A DNA stretch of 64,000 nucleotides from Gracilibacillus salitolerans. Lineage in GTDB: Bacteria > Bacillota > Bacilli > Bacillales > Amphibacillaceae. The position numbers were made by a program, and so were the translations under genes. Location of the stretch: assembly GCF_009650095.1 (NCBI RefSeq), contig NZ_CP045915.1:3844001-3908000 (forward strand). The letters run 5' to 3'. The notes beneath the pieces were generated by a model. It was not told the origin of the DNA. It made no database searches and saw only the letters and a list, made by a program, of their open reading frames with translations. Of this stretch, positions 50,917 through 59,776 are shown piece by piece (position 1 is the first letter of the stretch; each line of letters starts with the position of its first letter).

Positions 50917-53295
50917 ATGAATAACACTAGAATCGTTCGTAACCTGAATCAAAATTGGAAATTTCACAGAGGAGATGAGCCACATGCATGGTATAAAGGA
51001 CATGACGATGCCAATTGGAGAGATATCACCCTGCCTCATGATTGGTCTATAGAAGAACCTTTTTCGAAGGAACACTCAAGTGGAACCGGTTATGTAGCTG
51101 GTGGTATCGGATGGTATAGAAAAAAGTTTATGCTTTCCCCTGAATTGAAAGGAAAGCGAGTATATATTACCTTTGAAGGCATTTATAATCATTCTCAAGT
51201 CTGGTGCAATAGCTATTACATTGGAAAAAGACCGTATGGATATAGCACGTTTACATATGACATCACAGATTTTGTTTCTTCTGAAAGAACCAATGTTATA
51301 TCTGTAAAGGTGAACCATAAAGATGTTGCTGATTCCAGATGGTATACAGGTTCCGGTATTTATCGAGATGTCTACCTTACGATTACGGATCCCATTCATA
51401 TAGATCAATACGGCGTATTCGTGACAACTCCAGAAGTATCAGCTGAAAAGGCAACCGTAGCAGTTAACATCCAATTAAATAATGAGACTAGTAAGCATGA
51501 AAATATTCAAATAAAAAATACACTCTTTGACCAGAATGGAAATACTATCAACACTTCTTCTGAGACAAAAGATATCCCAGGAGAAACCAGTTTAAATCTG
51601 GAGCAAACAATCCATGTGATAGAACCTAATTTATGGTCACCTGATCATCCTTATCTCTACACTGTCGTAACTGAAATTACCCGAAACAATCAGGTTATTG
51701 ATAATGTAACAACGATGACCGGTATTCGCTCCTTTTCATTTGATCCGCAAAAGGGCTTTTTCCTAAACAACGAAAATATGAAAATCAAAGGTGTTTGCGT
51801 GCACCATGATGCAGGCGGATTAGGAGCAGCCGTCCCTCAAAAGGTGTGGGTTCGTAGACTTAAAGCCTTAAAAGAGATGGGTTGTAATGCGATACGAATG
51901 AGTCACAATCCACCAGCACCAAACTTACTCGATTTATGTGACAGTATGGGCTTTCTCGTAATGGATGAAGCATTTGATGAATGGGAAGGTGTGAAAAACA
52001 AATGGTCTACTGGACATAATGTCTATCCACCTAAACATTATGGTTACTATGAAGATTTTCCACAATGGGCAGAAATTGATTTGAAGGAAATGGTTTTAAG
52101 AGACAGAAACCATCCATCTATCATTTTATGGAGTATCGGAAATGAAATAGATTATCCAAACGATCCCTATTGCCATCCTTATTTCGAAGCCATGACAGGC
52201 AATAACGATGCGAATAAACCCGCTGCTGAGAGAGTCTATGACCCTGATAAACCAAATGCAGAAAGACTGACCACTATTGCAAAACGACTAGTTAAATATG
52301 TAAAGGAATGTGATCAAACGAGACCTGTTACATCCGCTTTGGCATTTCCTGAACTGTCGAATTTAACTGGATACGCCCAGGCTTTAGATGTAGTCGGCTA
52401 TAATTATAAAGAACATCTGTATCAAGATGATCTCAATAAATATTCGGACCATGTAATCTATGGAAGTGAAAACAGCCCAAGTTTGGATAATTGGTTAAAA
52501 GTCAGGGACAATGAAGCAATCAGTGCTCAATTTATCTGGACCGGTATCGATTATTTAGGAGAGGCAAAAGGATGGCCTGTAAGAGCCGCTCAAGCCGGGT
52601 TCTTAGACCTTGCTGGCAACAAAAAAGCCAGCTACTATTATCGTCAAAGTCTCTGGAGTAATCAACCAATGGCATTCCTGGCAGTAAAGCGGAAAGACGA
52701 CCCAGAATCAGACCGGAATCCCCGATGGAAAGGTGATCCTCATTGGAATTGGAATGATGGAGAGCAACTGGAGGTCTTTTGTTATACCAATTGTCAAGAA
52801 GCAGAATTATTTCTTAATGATACATCCTTAAAAATGAAAAAAAAGAACGATGATAGCTATATTCACTGGAATGTAGCTTTTCAACAAGGTGTATTAAAAG
52901 TAGTCGCCAAAGATCATGATGGTAAGCAACATGTACATCAACTTGTTACTGCTTCAGATCCTAAGAAACTTGATATTGATATAGACTATCCAGAATTGAA
53001 ACCGGATGGTCAGGATATAACACACTTGGAAATGCAAATCACGGACAAGAACGGAAATCCTGTTTATCACGCAGATAACCGAATTGAGCTATTGATTGAT
53101 GGGCCGGGAGAAATTATCGGCATGGAAAATGGGAATGCGCAAGATATTCAAACATATAATGCTAATCATAGAAAAGCGTACCATGGCAAACTAGTTGCTT
53201 TTGTTCGTTCTAAAGCAGAAGAAGGAACGATTAATGTAACCATGAAGTCAGAAGGATTAGATACAGCTCAAATCTCCATCCCTGTTAAAATCTAA
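50917..53295 (+). CDS. Glycoside hydrolase family 2 (beta-galactosidase-like)
   Basis: A 792-residue retaining glycosidase. Domain order: GH2 sugar-binding (about 10-165, with LPHDWSIEEPF and GIGWYRKKF), immunoglobulin-like (about 170-275), TIM barrel (about 280-590), then DUF4982-like and Ig-like C-terminal domains (from about 600). The acid/base is E410 in WSIGNEIDYP and the probable nucleophile E518 in IYGSENSPS. No signal peptide, so it acts on imported oligosaccharides. Beta-galactosides fit best and could come from pectin side chains, but beta-glucuronidase activity is possible. AGGAG precedes ATG 50917. Confidence 0.88.
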   Translation: MNNTRIVRNLNQNWKFHRGDEPHAWYKGHDDANWRDITLPHDWSIEEPFSKEHSSGTGYVAGGIGWYRKKFMLSPELKGKRVYITFEGIYNHSQVWCNSYYIGKRPYGYSTFTYDITDFVSSERTNVISVKVNHKDVADSRWYTGSGIYRDVYLTITDPIHIDQYGVFVTTPEVSAEKATVAVNIQLNNETSKHENIQIKNTLFDQNGNTINTSSETKDIPGETSLNLEQTIHVIEPNLWSPDHPYLYTVVTEITRNNQVIDNVTTMTGIRSFSFDPQKGFFLNNENMKIKGVCVHHDAGGLGAAVPQKVWVRRLKALKEMGCNAIRMSHNPPAPNLLDLCDSMGFLVMDEAFDEWEGVKNKWSTGHNVYPPKHYGYYEDFPQWAEIDLKEMVLRDRNHPSIILWSIGNEIDYPNDPYCHPYFEAMTGNNDANKPAAERVYDPDKPNAERLTTIAKRLVKYVKECDQTRPVTSALAFPELSNLTGYAQALDVVGYNYKEHLYQDDLNKYSDHVIYGSENSPSLDNWLKVRDNEAISAQFIWTGIDYLGEAKGWPVRAAQAGFLDLAGNKKASYYYRQSLWSNQPMAFLAVKRKDDPESDRNPRWKGDPHWNWNDGEQLEVFCYTNCQEAELFLNDTSLKMKKKNDDSYIHWNVAFQQGVLKVVAKDHDGKQHVHQLVTASDPKKLDIDIDYPELKPDGQDITHLEMQITDKNGNPVYHADNRIELLIDGPGEIIGMENGNAQDIQTYNANHRKAYHGKLVAFVRSKAEEGTINVTMKSEGLDTAQISIPVKI

Positions 53296-53353
53296 TCAAT
53301 TTATGAGTCTAAACTTCTCTTCTTTTCAAATAAACTAGAAATAAGACGATTAT

Positions 53354-53394
53354 AAACAACAAATCTAGGCGTATTTTTCCTAGATTTGTTGTTT
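53354..53394 (+). terminator. Terminator after the GH2 gene
   Basis: A 16-bp perfect stem (arms 53354-53369 and 53379-53394) with a nine-base loop, then ACCTTGTTTTT. Very stable. Confidence 0.85.
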
Positions 53395-53542
53395 ACCTTG
53401 TTTTTAGGGTATTCGGGGAAATAGCGTAGAAAAATCAGCATCATTTACCTCTTCATATATCCCTTTAAAGAGTTGTGCAGAGTTAGGGAATTAAACTAAC
53501 TCTTTCCAAGCCACTTCGACTTCATTGCAATTCTTTTTTCTT

Positions 53543-53700
53543 TTAATTTTTCAATAACCTTGAGTAAATATATTTTTTGCTCTTAGGACTTTTAATGAGT
53601 GCTTCAAAATAAGCCCTTAACTCTTTAGGAACATCTGTAAGAAGCACATGATCTCTCATGAGTTGTTCACGCTCTTTAGCTGACACATTTTGACGTTTGA
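53543..53700 (-). pseudogene. Short coding remnant, family not recognised
   Basis: The minus strand encodes about 50 residues without a stop: SAKEREQLMRDHVLLTDVPK, ELRAYFEALIKSPKSKKYIY and SRLLKN, after an in-frame stop at about 53703. The composition is protein-like (charged, helical), but there is no ATG or ribosome site at its head, so it looks like the 3' end of a lost gene. The remaining parts of 53296-53724 hold only the GH2 terminator. Confidence 0.35.
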
Positions 53701-53724
53701 CTTTACGTCATTAGTTGCAACTTA

Positions 53725-54333
53725 TTAACTGCTTATAGCAGGAGCCTTATGAATATAATGTCCTTCTACCAACTCATGGTAAATGAAAGTTGCTAGTTCT
53801 GTTCGAGAGAGACTTGTTCCTACAGCGCCATTCCCATAGTAGCCGGATCGAATGGGACTTGATCCAGGCTTATTATTAAGTACTGGAATTCTCACAAGCG
53901 TCCAGTCAAGATTAGATGCGCGTATGAATTGAGCAGCTTTTCTAACTTCTTTTACATGTTTAGGTATGAACATTTTTACAAAACCGATTAATAACAATCG
54001 TTTGAAATTGAATTTGTCGTGTGAATCGTCAACACTTATTGCTGATGCTGCTACAATTCTCCGAATATGATGTTTTTTCATGCCAGAAATGATGTTCTCC
54101 GTACCAATATTAACTGCCCCCATCAATTCAACTACTGCATCCGTACCAACAACAGCTTGTTCTATCATCTTCTGATCCGTTACCGTACCCTTTAATACCC
54201 GTAATCTGCCATGTTTGATGGGGATTTTTTCAGGACTTCGAGTATATGCAACCACCTCATGCCCTTCTTTGAGTGCCTTTTCTAGAAATAAGAGCCCTGT
54301 CCTACCTGATGCACCGAAAACGGTAATTTTCAT
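53725..54333 (-). CDS. NAD(P)-binding NmrA-like oxidoreductase
   Basis: A 202-residue atypical SDR. The cofactor loop is VFGASGRTG at residues 5-13, followed by EVVAYTRSPEKI with a basic residue that suggests NADP(H). The usual Tyr-Lys catalytic pair is not evident, as in YwnB/NmrA-type quinone or flavin reductases and redox sensors. GAGGAGG precedes ATG 54333. It is divergent from a TetR-type regulator gene that probably controls it. Confidence 0.85.
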   Translation of the reverse strand: MKITVFGASGRTGLLFLEKALKEGHEVVAYTRSPEKIPIKHGRLRVLKGTVTDQKMIEQAVVGTDAVVELMGAVNIGTENIISGMKKHHIRRIVAASAISVDDSHDKFNFKRLLLIGFVKMFIPKHVKEVRKAAQFIRASNLDWTLVRIPVLNNKPGSSPIRSGYYGNGAVGTSLSRTELATFIYHELVEGHYIHKAPAISS

Positions 54334-54537
54334 TTTATTCCTCCTCGTAAATATGCCGTACTATCATCGTAAACTATCCAACAGAAGTTGACTAAGCAAC
54401 AGTTGTCTTTTATTATTATATTAAGAAAGTTTTAGACTATCAATCACCAAATTATCTGGTTTGTTGTGTAATCAACATATTGATAAAAATGACTATTATC
54501 ACCTTTTATAGCGAAAAGTAAAAAAGGGAGGTACTAC

Positions 54538-55119
54538 ATGAATACTTACGTTAATCCGAACGATCCACGTGTGAAACGCACACGCAAATTTTTACAACAT
54601 GCTTTTTTAGAATTACTTGATGAGAAGGACTTTCAGGCCATTACAATTCAAGATATCACAGAGCGTGCAGAAGTAAACCGATCCACATTCTATCACCACT
54701 TCCAAGACAAATATGAATTGCTTGATCTCACGATTGGTAGCATGTTTTCAGATATTCTTTCGAAATGGATTCCAGAGGATAAAGAGATGAGTAAACAAAC
54801 ATTGGTACGAAACTTGATGTTGGCTGTATGTCAGTGGCAAGTTGAAACTGGAAAACACATTAATCGTAAAATGTCGTTATCAGCAACTATAGAAAAAACT
54901 ACAATACAACACTTGTATACCATTATTGTTTCTTGTTTGAAACAGACAGAACTAAAAACTGTAAAAGATCAACGAAAAACGGAAGTTACAGCGACAATGA
55001 TTAGTTGGTCAATATATGGAATTGTTTTTCAGTGGGTTAGTAATCAAGAAACAGAATCCGCCGAAGAATTAGTCGATCTTACTCTACCGTTTATTTTGGC
55101 ATGTCTATACTCAACTTGA
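54538..55119 (+). CDS. TetR/AcrR family transcriptional regulator
   Basis: A 193-residue repressor. The N-terminal helix-turn-helix (about 10-60) has ITIQDITERAEVNRSTFYHH FQDKYELL; the C-terminal ligand domain is the TetR_C_7-like helical type (MISWSIYGIVFQWVS). GGGAGG precedes ATG 54538. It reads away from the NmrA-like gene, with a 204-bp gap holding the shared control region; I could not pick out a clean palindrome there. The ligand is unknown. Region 55120-55367 holds only a TAACGT/ACGTTA hairpin near 55290-55315. Confidence 0.88.
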   Translation: MNTYVNPNDPRVKRTRKFLQHAFLELLDEKDFQAITIQDITERAEVNRSTFYHHFQDKYELLDLTIGSMFSDILSKWIPEDKEMSKQTLVRNLMLAVCQWQVETGKHINRKMSLSATIEKTTIQHLYTIIVSCLKQTELKTVKDQRKTEVTATMISWSIYGIVFQWVSNQETESAEELVDLTLPFILACLYST

Positions 55120-55367
55120 TGACACGATTTTTGGAAACTCTCAAACCTCAAAAAAAAAATGATACCACAAATGTTTAGTTGGAGGGGGAATCTCATCCCA
55201 GGATGTGTCAGTATTCTGCATTCCACCCACTAATGATTTTCAAGACTTTTCAGGGTATGGCGGTTATCCCCTTTTTTCGGACAGTAGTAACGTGATAAAG
55301 CTAATGACGTTATTAGTAGATCACCACCTGTCGTTAAAAGTGGCCTTTTGATTGAGATTGTCCTCTT

Positions 55368-56255
55368 CTAACGAATTAACTTTGACGAGGATAGATTTTC
55401 AAAGTATTTCAATAAAGCACTATGATCGCTTTTTGCTTCTCCACTCTTTATTAAATCTTCTACAAATTCTGTAACCATTGAAGTTAAAGGCATTTCTACA
55501 TTTAAAGATTGTGCGTTTTTTAAAACATTGTCTAAGTCTTTCTTATGCAACTCCAATGTGAATCCTGCCATAAAATTGTTATCGGTCATCATAGGAAACT
55601 TTGCGTTTAAAGCATTACTCCCTGCTAAACCTCCACTGATTGCCTCATATATACTTCGAGGGTCCACCCCACTCTTTGCACCTAATAAAAAGGCTTCAGA
55701 GATAGCTGCGATATTCAATGCAACAATCGATTGATTGACTAACTTGGCAACATTTCCGCTACCTACATCTCCAACTCGATGTACACTTTTCCCCATAGCC
55801 AATAGTAGCTTGCGGTATAGCTCATAATCACTCTCATTAGCTCCAACCATAATAGCTAGGGTACCTTCTATTGCTCCTGACTCCCCTCCGCTTACTGGTG
55901 CGTCCATCATTCTAATCCCTTTGTCTTGAAGTGTTACATCTAATTCCCTCGCTACAATCGGAGAAATAGAGCTCATATCAATCACCATTTTTCCTTTTGA
56001 CAATCCCTCTATGGCACCATCTACCCCTAAAAGTACTTTCTTCACGTCAGGAGAATCCGGTAGCATGGTTACTAACACATCTACCTTTTGAGCTACCTCT
56101 TTGGGTGATTGTGCTGCTTCCGCTCCTTCTTTAATCAATTCCTGAACTGACGTCTGACTTCTATTATATACAACTAAGTCATATCCACTTTTCATTATAT
56201 TTTTAGCCATTGGTTTTCCCATAATACCTAGACCAATAAAGCCAACACGTTCCAT
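55368..56255 (-). CDS. garR: 2-hydroxy-3-oxopropionate reductase-like dehydrogenase
   Basis: A 295-residue beta-hydroxyacid dehydrogenase. GFIGLGIMGKPMAKNI (residues 5-20) holds the NAD(P) loop; the substrate motif is MDAPVSGGESGAIEGTLAIM; the catalytic Lys is in GNVAKLVNQ. The best family match is GarR/GlxR, which reduces tartronate semialdehyde to glycerate in galactarate, glucarate or uronate breakdown. It is last in the GHL6-SBP-permease-permease operon, 23 bp after the permease gene, implying that an acid sugar is being processed. AGGAG precedes ATG 56255. Confidence 0.85.
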   Translation of the reverse strand: MERVGFIGLGIMGKPMAKNIMKSGYDLVVYNRSQTSVQELIKEGAEAAQSPKEVAQKVDVLVTMLPDSPDVKKVLLGVDGAIEGLSKGKMVIDMSSISPIVARELDVTLQDKGIRMMDAPVSGGESGAIEGTLAIMVGANESDYELYRKLLLAMGKSVHRVGDVGSGNVAKLVNQSIVALNIAAISEAFLLGAKSGVDPRSIYEAISGGLAGSNALNAKFPMMTDNNFMAGFTLELHKKDLDNVLKNAQSLNVEMPLTSMVTEFVEDLIKSGEAKSDHSALLKYFENLSSSKLIR

Positions 56256-56278
56256 ACGATCACTCCTCGTATTTATGA

Positions 56279-57163
56279 TTAACCTTTAACAGAACCTAAC
56301 ATAACACCTTTAGCAAAATGTTTTTGCAAAAATGGATAAATCACTAGGATTGGCAACATTGACAGAATAATGGAGGCCATACGAATAGTTTCAGATGGTG
56401 GTTGTGTAGCATCACCAGAGACAGATCCTCTTGATGCCGCACCAATTGTTTCGGAATCAATAACAAGAGATTTCACCAAAACTTGCAATGTCCATTTCTC
56501 AGAATCAGTCAGATATACTAAGGCTTGAAAATATTGATTCCAATGGGCTACAGCGAAGAATAGGGTAAATGCGGCAATAACAGGCAAACTCAAGGGCAAT
56601 ATAATTTTAAAAAATACACCTAGTTCATTACACCCATCCATTATTGCAGCTTCCTCCAGTTCTTCCGGTAAATTATCTATAAAACTTTTTACTACGATTA
56701 AGCTCCATGCATTCGTTAAATTAGGTAGAATTAGTGCCCATAAAGAATTCAGCAGACCTAATTCTTTTACGAGTAAATAATTTGGTACAATTCCAGCACT
56801 AAACACAAGGGTAAAAATAACACAACCCATTATAAATTTGATACCAGGCACTTTCTTTTTCGTTAAAGCATAAGCCATTGTCAACGTAAACACTAAGTTC
56901 AAAATGGTACCTACTACTGTAATAAAAGTTGTACTCAATAAAGAATTAATAAAGCTTGCAGTTGATAAAATATACTTGTAGGATGCTAATGACCAATTTT
57001 CAGGAAATAGGTATAGTTTTAATGGAATATACGACTCTGGATCTGTAAAAGAAACACTCAATACATATACAAATGGAAATAAACTAACTACAGCTATTAT
57101 CCCCAGTAAAATGTAGTTGATCCAATCACTTACCGTTAGTCGTTTTTTATAGACAAAACTCAA
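56279..57163 (-). CDS. Carbohydrate ABC permease (LplC/YtcP type)
   Basis: A 294-residue permease with six helices. The EAA loop reads LPEELEEAAIMDGCNELGVF near residues 165-185; the C-terminus LQKHFAKGVMLGSVKG is typical of LplC/YtcP proteins. Starts at TTG 57163 with AGGAGG eight bases upstream. It pairs with the LplB-type product; a shared ATPase is needed from elsewhere. Confidence 0.92.
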   Translation of the reverse strand: MSFVYKKRLTVSDWINYILLGIIAVVSLFPFVYVLSVSFTDPESYIPLKLYLFPENWSLASYKYILSTASFINSLLSTTFITVVGTILNLVFTLTMAYALTKKKVPGIKFIMGCVIFTLVFSAGIVPNYLLVKELGLLNSLWALILPNLTNAWSLIVVKSFIDNLPEELEEAAIMDGCNELGVFFKIILPLSLPVIAAFTLFFAVAHWNQYFQALVYLTDSEKWTLQVLVKSLVIDSETIGAASRGSVSGDATQPPSETIRMASIILSMLPILVIYPFLQKHFAKGVMLGSVKG

Positions 57164-57186
57164 CTTATAAACCTCCTATGTGGCAT

Positions 57187-58134
57187 TTAATATAATCCTT
57201 CATAGCCTAATCTCTTCACAATTCGGTTTGATGCAACAACTAAAATTAGACCTACAACTCCTTTAAACATTCCTACTGTTACACCGACACTAATTTGACC
57301 TCGCAATATACCTTGCGTATAAGCATACGTATCAAACACCTCTGCCACTTCACGAACCACCGGACTATACATGAGCAAAACCTGTTCAAAACCTACATCC
57401 ATCATGCTACCAAGACGCAGAATTAATAATATAACGATAGTAGGCCGTATGGCAGGGAGTGTTATATGCCAGATTTGTCTCAATCTACTAGCACCATCCA
57501 TCACTGCAGCTTCGTATCTTTGAGGGTCTACTCCAGCAATGGCTGCCAAGAAAATAATGGTACCCCAGCCTGCATCCTTCCAAATACTCTGAAGAGTTAG
57601 TAAAATCCAAAAGAATTTCGGATCCGACATTAAGGCAACTTGATCCATTTCCCATTGATTTAATAGTTTATTTAAAACTCCCACATCCGCTGATAGCATA
57701 AAATAAGTCATACTTACAACAACTACCCATGATAAAAAATGAGGTAAATAAACAATAGATTGATTTACTCTCTTAAAGATTTCGTGCCTAACTTCATTAA
57801 GCATTAACGCTAGTATGATTGGAAGTGGAAAATAAAAAACGAGACTTAAAATATTAATTATTAATGTGTTTCTGAACATCATGTAAAACTGTTCACTCGT
57901 AAACAAATCAGTAAAATTCTTAAATCCAATCCATTCACTACCCAAAATTCCTTGAAAAGGGTTGTACTCTTGAAAAGATAGTATTAACCCCCACATCGGA
58001 ATAAATTTAAAGATAATCAAAAATAGAAAACCGGGTAATAACAATAAATAGATATATCGATACCTTATTAATTTATTTAAAAAATCATTGGATTTAGAGG
58101 ATAATTTTTGTGTTTCAACTCCATGTCCATTCAT
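57187..58134 (-). CDS. Carbohydrate ABC permease (LplB/YteP type)
   Basis: A 315-residue permease with six helices and the EAA loop VDPQRYEAAVMDGASRLRQI near residues 205-225. The blocks MWGLILSFQEYNPFQGILGSEW and VREVAEVFDTYAYTQGI are typical of the LplB/YteP group for complex plant oligosaccharides. AAAGGAGAAGG precedes ATG 58134. A terminator-like hairpin lies between it and the binding-protein gene. Confidence 0.92.
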   Translation of the reverse strand: MNGHGVETQKLSSKSNDFLNKLIRYRYIYLLLLPGFLFLIIFKFIPMWGLILSFQEYNPFQGILGSEWIGFKNFTDLFTSEQFYMMFRNTLIINILSLVFYFPLPIILALMLNEVRHEIFKRVNQSIVYLPHFLSWVVVVSMTYFMLSADVGVLNKLLNQWEMDQVALMSDPKFFWILLTLQSIWKDAGWGTIIFLAAIAGVDPQRYEAAVMDGASRLRQIWHITLPAIRPTIVILLILRLGSMMDVGFEQVLLMYSPVVREVAEVFDTYAYTQGILRGQISVGVTVGMFKGVVGLILVVASNRIVKRLGYEGLY

Positions 58135-58162
58135 TCATCCTTCTCCTTTCTATGAAAAAAAT

Positions 58163-58203
58163 AAATGGATAACCTCTACATCTACTTAACTGGCTATCCA
58201 TTT
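58163..58203 (-). promoter_or_regulatory. Attenuator-like hairpin between LplA- and LplB-type genes
   Basis: AAATGGATA.CC pairs with GG.TATCCATTT (58163-58174 and 58192-58203). On the minus strand it is followed by ATTTTTTT, so unlike the two other intercistronic hairpins it could cause partial termination after the binding-protein gene. Confidence 0.6.
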
Positions 58204-58210
58204 AAATAAA

Positions 58211-59746
58211 TTACTCCAGTACTAATTCTCTATCTTTAAAAGGTTCATAGGACTCGGCAAACTCAATAAATGCTTCTTTAATTTGTTCGTCATTTCTTAA
58301 ATTTTCAACATAGGATCTAAATTCCTCCATCGAAATGTCCCCAACAATAGCCTGTGTTACTTTACTATCAAATTCACTTTGGTAATTAGGCCACTCATCT
58401 ACCCAGGTAGAAGAATATAACCAATCAAAGGGATTTTGTTTACCAAGCTCTTCATATCCAGCTACTTCCTCTTGTTTTGCTAAATTTTCTTCTTTGGATA
58501 CTCCTGGATAATGAACCTCTGCCCATTTCTGATAACCAGGGGTAAACGGTTGCATAGCCGTCGTGTTTATATGTTCCGTTCCTAAATCATTTAAAACCTT
58601 CATGCCATCCTTGACTTCATGATGTACACCCTCAATTCCGTAATAAGCAAGTTCTGTTAACTCCTCACTTGCTGTCTTTTCAAAATATTTTAGTATTTCC
58701 ATAACTTTTTCCTCTGGTACCTTTTTAGAAATATAGAATGCACCACTAGAACCTACCGCTAATTGTGCTGTGTAGCCTCCAGGTCCTTCTAACGGCGGAA
58801 TGGTCATTAATTCCCCCTCTGGCTGAACTTTTTTAATATCCTCTGTCCAAGGAAAATCTCGATAAATACTGTACGTATAGCTAGCTAGTCTACCTGATCG
58901 AAGCATATCCTGCTTTTGGAACCCATTTAATCCTGAAAATTCCTCTGCCATTAGCCCATCTTCATACAGGCCATTTAACCATTCCACCATGTCCGTATAT
59001 TGTGGCGTCAGGATATCTTTAATCATGCCACCTTCATCATTATAGGTAGGAGTTGCTGCTCCAAATGCGATCATCAAGGGACTTGTAACACCTTCCGCTA
59101 CACCAATTGTTCCTTGTCCACTTGGATCATTTTCAACAATTATTGAAAGTGCTTCTTTATACTCTTCTAATGTCGTAGGCACTGTAATATCATAATTTTC
59201 TAGCCAATCCTTTCTCATCTTAATACCTGGTTCAATCAACGCCCTTGACCTAGGTATCCCCCAAATATGATCGCCTTGCGACACGTAATCCCAAATTCCC
59301 GGTGACACATTGTTCTTTAGATTAGGAAATTCGGAAAAATCTCCAAGAAATGGAGCTAAGTCCCAGAAAGCTCCCTGATCAATGGATTGCAATAAGGTTG
59401 GTTTCGTGAAATCAATTTGCCAAATAACTTCTGGTATATCACCTGACGCCAAAACTAAATCAAACCTTGTATCATATTCAGCATCTGGAACCCATATCAT
59501 CTCTAATTCCGTATTAGTTCGTTCTTGTAGCTCAGTGAAAAACTCATTATCCATATCAGGAACTTCTGAGAATAATCCAGCCATCATCTCTATTTTTAAA
59601 GGTCCGTCATCGCCTTCCATATTCACATCTTCTTCATGATTATCCGAGTTATTTCCTGCTCCTTCATTGGAACATCCTATCAGTACAATACATGATATTA
59701 AACCTATGAATCCGCACAAGGAAAATTTCCTAAAAAAACTAGTCAT
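58211..59746 (-). CDS. LplA/YtcQ-type solute-binding lipoprotein
   Basis: A 511-residue lipoprotein whose signal peptide ends in IVLIGC, lipidated at C25. It is a distant paralogue of the proteins at 2710 and 10209: ELEMIWVPDAEYDTRFDLVL matches their WVPD..Y blocks, but the DPDGNG acidic loop is reduced to NDPSGQG. It is the only one of the three with its own permease genes, and follows a GHL6-like enzyme gene by 30 bp. The ligand is probably an oligosaccharide attacked by that enzyme. Confidence 0.92.
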   Translation of the reverse strand: MTSFFRKFSLCGFIGLISCIVLIGCSNEGAGNNSDNHEEDVNMEGDDGPLKIEMMAGLFSEVPDMDNEFFTELQERTNTELEMIWVPDAEYDTRFDLVLASGDIPEVIWQIDFTKPTLLQSIDQGAFWDLAPFLGDFSEFPNLKNNVSPGIWDYVSQGDHIWGIPRSRALIEPGIKMRKDWLENYDITVPTTLEEYKEALSIIVENDPSGQGTIGVAEGVTSPLMIAFGAATPTYNDEGGMIKDILTPQYTDMVEWLNGLYEDGLMAEEFSGLNGFQKQDMLRSGRLASYTYSIYRDFPWTEDIKKVQPEGELMTIPPLEGPGGYTAQLAVGSSGAFYISKKVPEEKVMEILKYFEKTASEELTELAYYGIEGVHHEVKDGMKVLNDLGTEHINTTAMQPFTPGYQKWAEVHYPGVSKEENLAKQEEVAGYEELGKQNPFDWLYSSTWVDEWPNYQSEFDSKVTQAIVGDISMEEFRSYVENLRNDEQIKEAFIEFAESYEPFKDRELVLE

Positions 59747-59776
59747 TTAATAAGCCTCCCATTATTTAAAATCTGA

